A DNA stretch of 32,015 bases from CAYGXH01 sp964354485 (GTDB taxonomy: Bacteria; Bacteroidota; Ignavibacteria; UBA10030; SZUA-254), in contig CAYGZY010000169.1 in the NCBI GenBank assembly GCA_964354485.1, positions 1 to 32,015 on the forward strand, read 5' to 3'. The notes under the pieces are model-generated. The model searched no databases. It was not told the origin of the DNA and worked only from the letters and a program-made list of their open reading frames with translations. Below are positions 8,286 through 17,728 of this stretch, piece after piece (within the stretch, counting starts at the first letter, position 1; each line of letters opens with the position of its first letter). The position numbers and the translations under genes were made by a program.

Positions 8286-9179
8286 ATGAAGAAGAGACGA
8301 ATCATACCGACCTTTTTACCGCTCCTCATGGGACTGGCGGTGATCCTTGGCTCTGCAGGATTTATCCCCCCGCGCACAGAAAAATACCGCTGGGACATCA
8401 AGCAGACCGGCGAACGTGAACTGAAGGTCACAGTTGACGCGGCATTCGGCAAGATACGGATTGAACGTGGGATCTCCACCTATATCATGAAGGCAGATAT
8501 CGAAGCAGACCTGAAGAGAGATTTAGCTGAATACATCGATTACACAAAGCGCGACAATTTAGGTTACTTGAATATCAATACGACCGAGGGTTTTAATAAA
8601 GACCGGCACAGCAAAAACATCAGTCTTGGGGAACTGGAGAAGAATGACTGGCTCATGCAGTTCACGGATAAACTACCGATATCATTTGACATCGAACTGG
8701 GTGCGGGAAAAGGCGAGCTGGACCTTACGGGACTCATCGTAAAAGATCTTAACCTATCCAGCGGAGCAAGTTCTGTTGTTTTACGGTTCGATAATCCCAA
8801 TACAGAGACAATCGAGAACATGACGATCGAAACAGGTCTGAGCAAATTTAAGGGGTACGGTCTCTGTAACGCAAATTTCGACCGCATGAAGTTTGAGGGG
8901 GGAGTGGGAAGTTACGTGTTAGACTTCAGCGGTAAACTCACAAAAGAGGTCGACGTTGATATTCAGATCGGTTTGGGTTCTATCGTGATCTGGATACCGG
9001 AAGAAATCGGCGCCAAGATCACTCATGAAAAGAGTTTTATCAGTTCAATCGATGTCCCGAAGGATTTCACCGAAGAGGATGACGATATTTATTTCAGCGA
9101 AAACTACGAAACTGCCCGCGGAAAAATCAACATGTACATTGAAGCAGGGTTGGGTAGCGTAAAAATTAAGCGACAGTAG
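8286..9179 (+). CDS. Exported toast-rack/adhesin-like (DUF2154-type) protein
   Basis: This 297-residue protein starts with a signal peptide or anchor (MKKRRIIPTFLPLLMGLAV) and continues as a repetitive beta-strand protein. Phrases such as ELGAGKGELDLTGL, LSSGASSVVLRF, IETGLSKFKGYG, GGVGSYVLDFSG, IGLGSIVIWIPEE and EAGLGSVKIKRQ recur with a GxGxxx pattern. This is typical of the toast-rack/LiaF-like/putative auto-transporter adhesin group. Members of these families are linked to envelope-stress sensing in some bacteria. Lying 36 bases after an ECF sigma gene, it may be a target or partner of that sigma factor; this is inference. It ends 59 bases before the convergent NagB-type gene, with no clear terminator in between. 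Confidence 0.7.
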   Translation: MKKRRIIPTFLPLLMGLAVILGSAGFIPPRTEKYRWDIKQTGERELKVTVDAAFGKIRIERGISTYIMKADIEADLKRDLAEYIDYTKRDNLGYLNINTTEGFNKDRHSKNISLGELEKNDWLMQFTDKLPISFDIELGAGKGELDLTGLIVKDLNLSSGASSVVLRFDNPNTETIENMTIETGLSKFKGYGLCNANFDRMKFEGGVGSYVLDFSGKLTKEVDVDIQIGLGSIVIWIPEEIGAKITHEKSFISSIDVPKDFTEEDDDIYFSENYETARGKINMYIEAGLGSVKIKRQ

Positions 9180-9238
9180 TTACGCGTACCTCTCAATTCG
9201 AGCAACAAATCATTCCGACGAAAAAATTCCAGAGCGTG

Positions 9239-11593
9239 TCAGTCATTCTCTCCGACAGTTGCTCTTTTTAATTCCCGGACTTTAGTATAAAACTCATCAA
9301 GTGTCATTTCCTTGAGAAAGATCATTCCTCGCGCGGCGCGGAGTCTCGGATGGTTATTTTTGAGAAAATAATCGTTCCCCAGACAGGTCTTGATCACCCC
9401 ATACTGTTCAACCTGGATACTCTGCGCTAATTCAGAAAAAGGACCGTCATGATCGTAGCTTGGGAATGATGCTGCACGCTGCGACCCGAAGCAGTTCATA
9501 AACGCAGTGTGAAGGAGGGAGAGAGAATTCAACGAAACGGGGACATAAAGGTTCGCTTCAGACGGATTGAATCGGTACCACACATTCCGGTATCCCCACA
9601 CTTTCACACCCGCGCCTCCCGATTTTTCTTCGTACATCTTCAGTGCACCGGCCACTGCTTGGAGCGCCTTGTAGTGCGTATCAGGCCCGCTCCCCTCAGG
9701 ATCAAAAGCAACTGTAACGATATTCGGCTTTAATTTTTTAATCAGATTGAACAGCGGCAAGACATCACGGTCGAGTTCCGGTTCCTCGGGAAAGATATCA
9801 CCCGTGTAGAAACCGAGCCGGAGCGGAAAAATAGAGGAAGCTTCTATGCCGAAGTATGCCCAGAGAAGTTCCACCTCCCATTCCCGAATCGTCCCCTTAA
9901 GCATCTGGATATCGGGCGGATCTTTTGCACCCGGATACTGCGATCGGAAGTATTCGTTAAGTTCCCTGATGCGAAGTTTGATACTCAGCAGATCGGTCGT
10001 CCGGTACACCTCGAACATGTTACGGAGTAGCCTGCATGATTCCGCCAACTCCCTCATCTCAGCGCTGTTCGCGGCAACACCGTCGAGAAATAGGTAGACG
10101 TCAGCCATTTTTCCGGTGATACTGTTCGAATCGAAATAAATTTCGTTAAGTAATAATGTAAATGAACCGCTCTCAAGATGCTTCTCCAGCCGGCCGAGAA
10201 TTGCCAGCACGTAGGCATTCGTTACCGAAGTGAAGCCGGACGTCAGATTCGCAAAATAATGGATATTGCTCGCATCCCGAACAAGATGGTATATGTGCGC
10301 CAGGTAGGAGAGCATTATATCGTCGTGGTGGGGTTCAGTATGAAGGAATGTTGTCTTTGATACATGCTTCAAGCCATTGTCGATTTTCTCCACTATCCGC
10401 TGCCGTGCAGCCGAGACGATCGCCGTATGTTCCAGACTCAATTTCTCCTGCAGTGTTTGTGAGAATCTGTCTCCGGTAAAATCCTTCTTTGTCAGATATT
10501 CAAGGGGTTTACCTTTCGCAAGAGCAAGGCTTATAACAATGCGATCGGCATTTTCTTCGCTGATGGTAGCGGCGGTATGAAAATCTTCGAACCGGCGTTC
10601 TATAAGATGATGCGCCGCTCCCCGGGTCAGGTAAAATCGGGCATTCGGCAATTCCTGCAGGACTGTAGCAGGGAATTGCGGATTTTTTTTCTTCTGGATG
10701 GCGTGCGCGATAATATTCGATTTTGCTTCACCGGCTGCAATGATGATTGCAGTGGCCGTCGGATTGTACGTTATTGTCGCTAAACCGATGGTGATGACAA
10801 GTCTGTTTCGAGATATTTCAATTCCGCCAAGATCGATCGCGGCGGCGGCCTGTGTTTCATAGTTGGTTGCCGTCAACCTGGTCACCGAGTGAACACTTGA
10901 ACCACGGACGTTGAAAGCAATGTGGCCGTCAGGTCCGATACCTCCGAGGAAAAATCCGATGCCTCCCATATCACGAATTTTTGATTCGTATTCCATGCAG
11001 AACTCATCAACACGGTTAATCACATCGCGCTGAAGCCGCTCGAGGTTTGTGTTCATCTTACGAACCCGTAGCGTCAGATCGACGATGTTGTTCGGAAACA
11101 CTTCTGCCATGGTTTTCCCCTTCGGAATCCCGAGCGAGGTCGCATCAATGAGAAGGGCATTATCGCGTGACAGACCGAATCCTTTGATGTAAAATTCATT
11201 GACATAGTAATTGAAACTGTTATGCTGGCGTGAATCCATAGGGTAAAACTCGTCGATTTGCACGAATCTCAGGCTCTTAAAATCAGGAGAACCGCTTATA
11301 CCGCAATCGTTCAGAAGTTTCTGTATTTCCCGGCTATTCCGCTCGCTGATGATTTTTTTCGTCCATTTAATAAAATACTCGGGGGTCTTCCCTGTTGGGA
11401 GCGCGATGAGTCCACCCGGATTTTTTATTACCCACTCAATAAACCTCATGGCAGTTACCTTGCCGAGTGCCGGGTAATTGTCGACTTCCAGGACCTTAAT
11501 CTTTTCCATCGGCGGGTAGATAAAATTGTGTTTACCAAGTTTGATCTGGTATTCTTCGACACTGGAAGCGGCATCATATATTCTGGAATTCAT
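9239..11593 (-). CDS. nagB: Glucosamine-6-phosphate deaminase fused to PIG-L/LmbE-type deacetylase
   Basis: A two-domain cytoplasmic enzyme of 784 residues. The N-terminal NagB domain shows LPTGKTPEYF, the aspartate motif QIDEFYP (Asp 114) and GGIGPDGHIAFN (Asp 222, His 224). The glutamate that follows FN in E. coli NagB is replaced by valine (FNVRGSS), a form I associate with this fusion subfamily. The C-terminal PIG-L domain begins with PHHDDI (421-426) and has GPDTHYK further on, both typical zinc-site elements. The likely job is deacetylation of a GlcNAc derivative and conversion of glucosamine-6-phosphate to fructose-6-phosphate plus ammonia. I chose ATG 11593, preceded by GGAGAGAT, over the TTG at 11623. 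It is the last gene of operon A, 39 bases after the asparaginase-like gene. Confidence 0.88.
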   Translation of the reverse strand: MNSRIYDAASSVEEYQIKLGKHNFIYPPMEKIKVLEVDNYPALGKVTAMRFIEWVIKNPGGLIALPTGKTPEYFIKWTKKIISERNSREIQKLLNDCGISGSPDFKSLRFVQIDEFYPMDSRQHNSFNYYVNEFYIKGFGLSRDNALLIDATSLGIPKGKTMAEVFPNNIVDLTLRVRKMNTNLERLQRDVINRVDEFCMEYESKIRDMGGIGFFLGGIGPDGHIAFNVRGSSVHSVTRLTATNYETQAAAAIDLGGIEISRNRLVITIGLATITYNPTATAIIIAAGEAKSNIIAHAIQKKKNPQFPATVLQELPNARFYLTRGAAHHLIERRFEDFHTAATISEENADRIVISLALAKGKPLEYLTKKDFTGDRFSQTLQEKLSLEHTAIVSAARQRIVEKIDNGLKHVSKTTFLHTEPHHDDIMLSYLAHIYHLVRDASNIHYFANLTSGFTSVTNAYVLAILGRLEKHLESGSFTLLLNEIYFDSNSITGKMADVYLFLDGVAANSAEMRELAESCRLLRNMFEVYRTTDLLSIKLRIRELNEYFRSQYPGAKDPPDIQMLKGTIREWEVELLWAYFGIEASSIFPLRLGFYTGDIFPEEPELDRDVLPLFNLIKKLKPNIVTVAFDPEGSGPDTHYKALQAVAGALKMYEEKSGGAGVKVWGYRNVWYRFNPSEANLYVPVSLNSLSLLHTAFMNCFGSQRAASFPSYDHDGPFSELAQSIQVEQYGVIKTCLGNDYFLKNNHPRLRAARGMIFLKEMTLDEFYTKVRELKRATVGEND

Positions 11594-11632
11594 ATCTCTC
11601 CAAACTTTGTTTACATTACTCAAAGAATTTAA

Positions 11633-12631
11633 TTACTGCACAAGGCAGTCGGCATCAATAATCCGGTTGACTCCTCCCTTGTGAAGGGAATACTGGAGCC
11701 CTTTTCGGTAACTCATGGCTCCAACCTCACCAGCTTTATTCATTGCGATGAATCCGACGGTGAAACCGCCTGCATCGTGATATTGAGACTGTTTTTGCAC
11801 CATTCTTTCGAGCGCCAGGCGGCATGCATCCTGTGGTGTTTTCCCCTGACGCATTAATTCTACGATAAGAAAACTTCCGGCAATTTTTATAACGGCTTCC
11901 CCGATGCCGGTGGCAGTGGCGGCACCAATTTCGTTGTCCACGTACAAACCTGCGCCGATGATGGGCGAATCACCTACCCTGCCATGGAGTTTCCACGCCA
12001 TCCCGCTGGTGGAACATCCGCCGGCAAGATTTCCCTTCCGATCTCTGACGACGAGTCCGATTGTGTCGTGATTTCTTTCGTTAACGACCGGTGAATATTT
12101 ACTCTCCTGCAACCACTTCCCGTAGGCATTTTTTGCCTCCTGAGTGAGGAGATTTTCTTTCTTGAACCCATGTTCAAGGGCAAATTGTAAGGCGCCCTCA
12201 CCGGCGAGAATCACGTGCGGTGTTTTTTCCATCACCAATCGTGCGACAGAAATGGGGTGCGAAATGTGCTCGAGGAATACAACAGATCCTGCGCGACCAC
12301 GTTCATCCATGATGCATGCATCAAGCGTGACATGACCGTCACGATCCGGGTAGCCGCCGCGGCCTACACTCGTAATCCTGGGATCGGCTTCAACAAGCGA
12401 TATGCTCTCTTCAACCGCATCCAGTAAGTTTCCGCCCCCCTGCAGAATTTCATATGCTTTCTCATTTACCGGTAATTGGAAATCCCACGTCGATAAAACG
12501 ACCGGATACCCGTCATCGGAAAGGGATGGATTAATTTGTTTGCTCCTCTCTCCGAAGATGGGGGCTTCTCTCATGAATGCGGCCGATGCACCGGCTAACG
12601 CTGCAGTTTTCAGAAATTTACGACGTTTCAT
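11633..12631 (-). CDS. Exported N4-(beta-N-acetylglucosaminyl)-L-asparaginase-like Ntn hydrolase
   Basis: Probably cleaves the GlcNAc-asparagine bond left when N-glycoproteins are degraded. It is a 332-residue precursor of the Ntn/asparaginase-2 family. The nucleophile is predicted to be Thr 190 in NERNHDTIGLV, where autoproteolysis would give alpha and beta subunits. Further support is GGCSTSGMAWKLHGRVGDSP (from 204), which matches the glycosylasparaginase substrate loop, and GAGLYVDNEIGAATATGIGE. The N-terminus has a twin-arginine motif (RRKFLK) and a hydrophobic, alanine-rich stretch, so Tat export of the folded protein is likely. An isoaspartyl peptidase role cannot be excluded. It sits between GH130 and NagB-PIG-L, which supports the sugar-linked function. 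Confidence 0.85.
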   Translation of the reverse strand: MKRRKFLKTAALAGASAAFMREAPIFGERSKQINPSLSDDGYPVVLSTWDFQLPVNEKAYEILQGGGNLLDAVEESISLVEADPRITSVGRGGYPDRDGHVTLDACIMDERGRAGSVVFLEHISHPISVARLVMEKTPHVILAGEGALQFALEHGFKKENLLTQEAKNAYGKWLQESKYSPVVNERNHDTIGLVVRDRKGNLAGGCSTSGMAWKLHGRVGDSPIIGAGLYVDNEIGAATATGIGEAVIKIAGSFLIVELMRQGKTPQDACRLALERMVQKQSQYHDAGGFTVGFIAMNKAGEVGAMSYRKGLQYSLHKGGVNRIIDADCLVQ

Positions 12632-12686
12632 ACCGATTGGCTTTCATATTGTCTTGAAATGTTTATTTTATTGTCTGGTTTTGTTA

Positions 12687-13658
12687 CTACGTAATCGGTT
12701 CCCCATGCGCTGCAGCAAGGAGTTGACGCACGGTTGTAACGGCGAGAGCAACCACCGTATCCGCAGCGCCGTAATAAACTTTAACCGGGCTGTCGAGGTT
12801 TGCAAAACCTTCCGCATCAATATTTTCGACGATCATACCGCTCGGGAATACAACATTCGGTACCTGTCCGGTCAACTCATACATTTCCCGGGGTTCAAGA
12901 ATATTCTCTCTGCACCTGCCAATTACTTTTAACGGGTCATGAAGATCCACGAGTATGACTCCTGCCTGGTAAATATTCACGCTGTTAAAGTGCGTTGCTA
13001 CACCATGATAAATGTGAAGCCACCCTTCATGTGTCTTAACGGGTGGCGGGCCGGAACCGATATGCTCATCCCAATAGTGAAAACGACCGTTGATGACGGG
13101 ACCTGCAGGTTTCCATCGTATCAGATCATCAGATTCCGACAGCCATATCGTGCTCCCCGATGTCGGACCTCCCTCCCGGCGTGAAGTATTCGGACGGTCG
13201 AACCGAAGGTACCGACCCTGTACACGTTCCGGAAAGAGAACCCCGTTGCGTATGTCTTCGTTGGTAACAATATCGACAAATTCAAAAGTTTTAAAATCCG
13301 CCGTTCTCCCGAGACCTAACTTACAGCCATCATCCATATCCATTGCGAACATAATGTAAAAAGTATTCTCAAGCTCTACAATGCGCGCATCGTAGAGGTG
13401 ATAAATTCTTCCTTTTACTCTCTCGATACCCTCGAATCGGACAATCTCTCTGCTAACATTGAATTGAATTCCATTTGCACTCTCGGCCGTTATGAGAAAC
13501 GTTTTACGGGATCTGCTCTGGACGCGCAGCATGAGAATGTACTTTCCTTTGAACTTCACCGCGCCCGGATTGAAGACTGATGTAACATCTATCAGGTGCG
13601 GTGGGATACTCGGGATACTGCTGCGACTAAGAATCGGATTTTTTGGATGCCTTTCCAT
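12687..13658 (-). CDS. GH130 family glycoside phosphorylase (mannoside phosphorylase)
   Basis: Uses phosphate to break beta-mannosides such as Man-beta-1,4-GlcNAc or Man-beta-1,4-Glc, releasing mannose-1-phosphate. The 323 residues lack a signal peptide, so it acts in the cytoplasm. The five-bladed propeller signature includes VFNPGAVKFKGKYILMLRVQ, the candidate general acid Asp 90 in LYDARI, and GSGPPPVKTHEGWLHIYHGV. AGGAATTTTTCC precedes the ATG. Within the operon it lies between the membrane/DUF1566 gene and the asparaginase-like gene. With GH20 and glycosylasparaginase nearby, mannosyl-GlcNAc from N-glycan cores is the best substrate guess. Exact subfamily and specificity cannot be told by eye. 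Confidence 0.85.
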   Translation of the reverse strand: MERHPKNPILSRSSIPSIPPHLIDVTSVFNPGAVKFKGKYILMLRVQSRSRKTFLITAESANGIQFNVSREIVRFEGIERVKGRIYHLYDARIVELENTFYIMFAMDMDDGCKLGLGRTADFKTFEFVDIVTNEDIRNGVLFPERVQGRYLRFDRPNTSRREGGPTSGSTIWLSESDDLIRWKPAGPVINGRFHYWDEHIGSGPPPVKTHEGWLHIYHGVATHFNSVNIYQAGVILVDLHDPLKVIGRCRENILEPREMYELTGQVPNVVFPSGMIVENIDAEGFANLDSPVKVYYGAADTVVALAVTTVRQLLAAAHGEPIT

Positions 13659-13676
13659 GGAAAAATTCCTTTCTGA

Positions 13677-14607
13677 CTACTCTGCCACCTCTTTAATGGC
13701 CCGAAACGCCCGGCTGCCGGGATAAAACTTCTTGTCTGCCGTGTTTATCATCCCGTTATAGACAGCCACATACACCATACTATCATTTTTTTCCGATTTG
13801 GTCCACCAGTATATGATTTGAGAATTTGGATTCCAGAGCGGTGTCTCTTTATCCGGAGTAACCTGGTACTGCGGGCTACCTGTAACAGAGTTCCATACAC
13901 CCCTGCAATTTTTTCCCTGCCGGCACATAGAGCGTACAACTTCGTCGACAGTCGGTAACCGCCAGATATTCTGCGGATTTTCTGAGAGTGCAGTACCATC
14001 TTCTGACAGGTACTCACAATTCTTCAGCGCCTGCTGGTAGGAAGTGCCGGTCGTCGGCCATCCCGGACCGAGCGGCGCCCACATGAGTTTCACTACGTTC
14101 CCCCTCAACGATCCTCGCACCCCGGTCACCATCATCGTGACACCCTATGACACGGATTGCGGGTTCTATACTGAAACCAAGGAATACCAGGATCGGAATA
14201 AATACGGCGACACGGTATGCCCACTTTTTTGGTGTCGGGCGGCCGTAGAAAAAGAGAACTGCGAGGACAAGCATCGGAATAACGAGCAGAGGGAGCGCTG
14301 AAGCTCCCCTGAAGAACCAGATGAAAAACAGACCAATACATGTAGTGATTATACCTCCTGTCTTCGGCCACCGTATTCCAACGACAGTTAGTACAACAAA
14401 ACTAAACATGAAGATCATATACTGGAAAAACATAAGGAGAAGATTTTGCCACAGCAAAGTAAAGTACCAGCCCTCATGAAAATTTTCCAGAGCACCCCAA
14501 AACACCCATAGTCCCGAAAAAATTGTGGGAATGATCACAGCTGTCCAGCCTGCAATCCTCCGCCCGAGTGGGTGTCCGGATTGTGTATCCGCGGTTGAAT
14601 TACTCAT
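13677..14607 (-). pseudogene. Membrane protein with C-terminal DUF1566-like domain, broken by one-base frameshift
   Basis: Two overlapping frames make one gene. The N-terminal part (ATG 14607) has about five membrane helices up to FIPILVFLGFSI, then RVIGCHDDGDRGARIVEG. Its continuation is out of frame. The other frame carries GNVVKLMWAPLGPGWP, then CEYLSEDG, NIWRLPTVDEVVRSMC and SRAFRAIKEV, typical of the DUF1566/Lcl-type domain. Removing one C from the five-C run at 14100-14104 joins them as VEGNVVKLMWAP, a protein of about 309 residues. The break is either a real mutation, phase variation at a homopolymer, or a sequencing error. It lies in operon A, 44 bases after the symporter gene and 18 before GH130. 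Function unknown. Confidence 0.75.
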
Positions 14608-14651
14608 ACGAATTAACCGTCGACTTTATGATATGTGAAGCGAAAGGCAAA

Positions 14652-16595
14652 TTATTTCAATTCCTTATTTATGTTTTTTACAACAAATCCGTCATCATGG
14701 AAATCCCGTTTCATTGTCCGGAGGCGTTTGAGCATTTCCTTCAGATCCCTGAATCCGCCGATGGAAAACCAGACGAGAATAATTACGGATGCAGTGATGT
14801 TCACGATAATAAATATCCGCCAGAAACTCATCCACGACGCATCCGATACTTCACCGGTGAGATTGAAATATGTCCCGACTATGAACGCGATTGACCAGAC
14901 AGCCGTCCATGCGTACGCTGTTAAATATATTACTTTATCTCCCCGGGTGAACTCTTTACCCATGCCAAGCATTTTCCATCCCTTGACCGGGACCTCCTCG
15001 ACAACCTTTACCTCACCGGTAATTGCGTACTTGCCGCGATGCAGCATTTTGTCCATATCAAAAACACTGCGCTTCCCGAGGAGAGAAACAGCTATGTAAA
15101 CTAACGACGACAGAGCAATCGCGATACCCCAGAATTCCTGTTCGTTGATGAAGAACTCAGGATCGTTTTGGCGGATGATGATACCGGCGATTGATATAAG
15201 TCCGCCTGTAATCAAGGCGCTGTATGCGGCCCGTGTGGTACCGCGCTTCCAGTAAAGTCCGCCAATGATGATGGCTCCGGATCCCCCGACGAAGATTGCA
15301 GCCGTTATCGCAAAGTAAAGGAATATCGGAACACTTTGAGGGAAAATCAAACTGTAGAAAAAGATGAATATGCAAACACCGACAATGGAATACCGGAGGA
15401 CTTTCATATGTTGTTCGGGACTAAACGGTTTCCGGCGGAATGGCATGATGACATCCTGTATAAAGATACTTCCCCACGAATGCATGTAGCTGTTGTGTGT
15501 TCCGATCGTTGCCAGGAGCATCACCGCAGCGAGCGCACCCATGAAACCGACGGGTAGGACCTGGTTGAGCACCATCGGAACTGTGAGCTGACTCTGTATC
15601 TCCTTCGATGGCATGCCGTCAAGAATATTACGGAGGTTGTTCGCTTCTCCCGAAAAGTCAGGGTGGTGCATAATGGTGTACGCCACAACTGGAACCACCA
15701 CAAACACAAGCCACTTCGGAATATCACGCAGATTACTGAGCACATCTCCCATTTTTGCTTCGTGGGCGCTCTTCGCTGAGGAATTGTAAGCTTGAGTGCC
15801 TTGCCACGAGAGCTTTCCGTAGATCACACCCACCATCCCGATTAGAAAATATTCCAGGTTGAAATCTTTTACCTTGCTCGTATGGTACGGATTCAGGAGG
15901 GATGCATCTGCCGGCGCCGCAGAGAGAGCTTCAAGGATCTGGTCCCAGCTCACGATCATGAAAAGGAAAATGATGAGGAAAATGAACACCGCATTGACGA
16001 ATATCCCCTGGAGAAATTCAGTGATGATGACAGCGATTTGTCCGCCGGCGAAGACAAAGTACAGCGATATTGATAGAAACGAAAGCATGACAACAGGAAA
16101 TGTTGAAATATCCAATCCGAAAAGTGAAAAACTTTCCGGGAGGCCGCAGAAGTAGATGAAAAATCTGCCTCCAATTGCAGGGAATATGCCAAAATTGAGG
16201 ATACCGGAGATAAAGGCGAGTAAACCAGCGAAAATCCGGAACCTGCGGCTGTACCTGATCTCAAAAAACTGTGCCATCGTCATGGCGCGCGTCTGGCGGA
16301 AGCGGTAGATGACCCACCCTGACACTGTTATGAGGAGAAGAACGACTCCCATGGTGAACTCCCACCAGCGTAAGGAAAATCCCGCGACATAATTAATCTC
16401 CCAGTATCCGGCAATGGTCACCGAACCGAGCATTGCCATTCCCTGAGAGACGCAGATCATGTACCTTCCGGCGGTACGACCCGCTGAAAGGAAGTCGGCA
16501 ACGCTCTGAACATACTTCCGGCTTATTCGAACGAAGAGTATGAGGAAGCTGAGACTTGCAAACACGATAAGCCAGTCGTACAGCGTCATTTTCAT
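14652..16595 (-). CDS. Sodium:solute symporter family (SSS) transporter
   Basis: A 647-residue inner-membrane transporter of the SSS/SGLT family, expected to import a small solute with sodium. Typical parts are the N-terminal DWLIVFASLSFLILFVRISR helix and the loop DFLSAGRTAGRY. The next features are GYWEINYVAGFSLRWWEF, the MAQFFEIRYSRRFRIFAGL stretch, and many hydrophobic helices to the end, with a C-terminal extension and last helix near residue 610. ATG 16595 is preceded by AGGATTTCAT. Encoded 40 bases after the CBM9-like gene and followed by sugar-metabolic genes, it is the probable importer for N-acetylglucosamine or a GlcNAc-containing sugar. Substrate assignment rests on context only. 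Confidence 0.88.
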   Translation of the reverse strand: MKMTLYDWLIVFASLSFLILFVRISRKYVQSVADFLSAGRTAGRYMICVSQGMAMLGSVTIAGYWEINYVAGFSLRWWEFTMGVVLLLITVSGWVIYRFRQTRAMTMAQFFEIRYSRRFRIFAGLLAFISGILNFGIFPAIGGRFFIYFCGLPESFSLFGLDISTFPVVMLSFLSISLYFVFAGGQIAVIITEFLQGIFVNAVFIFLIIFLFMIVSWDQILEALSAAPADASLLNPYHTSKVKDFNLEYFLIGMVGVIYGKLSWQGTQAYNSSAKSAHEAKMGDVLSNLRDIPKWLVFVVVPVVAYTIMHHPDFSGEANNLRNILDGMPSKEIQSQLTVPMVLNQVLPVGFMGALAAVMLLATIGTHNSYMHSWGSIFIQDVIMPFRRKPFSPEQHMKVLRYSIVGVCIFIFFYSLIFPQSVPIFLYFAITAAIFVGGSGAIIIGGLYWKRGTTRAAYSALITGGLISIAGIIIRQNDPEFFINEQEFWGIAIALSSLVYIAVSLLGKRSVFDMDKMLHRGKYAITGEVKVVEEVPVKGWKMLGMGKEFTRGDKVIYLTAYAWTAVWSIAFIVGTYFNLTGEVSDASWMSFWRIFIIVNITASVIILVWFSIGGFRDLKEMLKRLRTMKRDFHDDGFVVKNINKELK

Positions 16596-16635
16596 ATGAA
16601 ATCCTGCTGATGAATGTTAATGTTCCGCTTTAATA

Positions 16636-17718
16636 TTAATGCCACGTTCGGCCGCTCTGATTGATGTGCCATGCCGTTTTTCCATCCTGACTCATGATGA
16701 TTGCTTCAAAGAGATTTGGTGTATGAACGATACGCGGATCTGGTAAAAATCCGTCGAGCGAAACTTTGGGAATTGTTAAGATCCCGGTATCATGTGTATA
16801 TTTCCCGTTCTCGCTGTAAAATTTTTTTTCCGCATAATATATCTGTCGTAACAGCCACTTCACATTTTCTTCAGTACGGAAGGAAAATGTTTCGCTGCTT
16901 GTCCCGACGATATTATCCGAGAACTGTACAAAGCCCCACATCTCAGGATAGTGTATGTTGATAAGTCCTTGCGGCGACCAAACCCAGTTATCTTCGGGGA
17001 AGGGCTTCCCCGTTTCCGGATTTTTTACCTTGTGATACATCCCATCCGCAATCTCAATTTTCCACTCCACTCGTGAGAAGTTGATACGCCATTGATCTCC
17101 ATCCTTCGGCGGTGCATTCCGATGAGCACATTCTCTAAGAGTCCTCCATGGGATCGCAAGCTCCACAGACCATCCCTCATCCCGGTCACCCGGTTTGTTA
17201 AGAGTTCCCCGGACATTTACAGCATTTTTCAATCCGGGGATATCCCAGCCGTTCACTGCGGGACCACCATCGCGATACGGTTGGATGAGGAGTAATTCCC
17301 ACACGGTGTTCAAGGCATTCATTTCAATTTCATAATACTGGTGTGTGTCGCCATCGGGATCAATGAACATTTCAAAATCATTATCATAGAATATGACGGC
17401 GTCATGCTCAGTCAGTGTTGCCCATACATCCGGTTCCTCAATTTCGGCCGCAATATATAAATATAAAGTATCCCATAGCATTTTCACGCGCGTTCTGAAA
17501 CGGGGGGCCGGTTTCGATGGACCTTCAATATCAACGAAATCATCTGTCCATTCTGTCTGTGTCCAGCTTGCTTCATCGATTTTTCCATCAATAGAGATCA
17601 ACTCGTTCGTCTTGTAGCATACATACGACGAAGGTGAGAAAGATATAGCGGGTACGGAAACCGGTTGAGCGGGCGCCTGAATCCAGGTAAAAATAATTAA
17701 TGCAATCCACTTCTTCAT
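16636..17718 (-). CDS. Exported protein with CBM9-like carbohydrate-binding domain
   Basis: This 360-residue protein starts with a short signal peptide (MKKWIALIIFTWIQAPAQP). ATG 17718 is chosen because it is preceded by AAAGGATCACC and starts ten bases after the GH20 stop. An upstream in-frame ATG at 17868 would overlap GH20 by 140 bases. The body reads as a CBM9-type beta-sandwich: ISIDGKIDEASWTQTEWTDD, LYLYIAAEIEEPDVWATL, YDNDFEMFIDPDGDTHQYYE, WSVELAIPWRTL and WRINFSRVEW. Such domains bind sugar ends, and many family members are of unknown role. It is most likely periplasmic or surface-exposed, and may feed sugars to GH20 or the symporter encoded on either side. Confidence 0.75.
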   Translation of the reverse strand: MKKWIALIIFTWIQAPAQPVSVPAISFSPSSYVCYKTNELISIDGKIDEASWTQTEWTDDFVDIEGPSKPAPRFRTRVKMLWDTLYLYIAAEIEEPDVWATLTEHDAVIFYDNDFEMFIDPDGDTHQYYEIEMNALNTVWELLLIQPYRDGGPAVNGWDIPGLKNAVNVRGTLNKPGDRDEGWSVELAIPWRTLRECAHRNAPPKDGDQWRINFSRVEWKIEIADGMYHKVKNPETGKPFPEDNWVWSPQGLINIHYPEMWGFVQFSDNIVGTSSETFSFRTEENVKWLLRQIYYAEKKFYSENGKYTHDTGILTIPKVSLDGFLPDPRIVHTPNLFEAIIMSQDGKTAWHINQSGRTWH

Positions 17719-17728
17719 TGGTGATCCT

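Noticed and set aside
11594..11623. TTG start for the NagB-PIG-L gene
   Set aside because: ATG 11593 follows GGAGAGAT at a suitable distance, while the TTG has no such signal.
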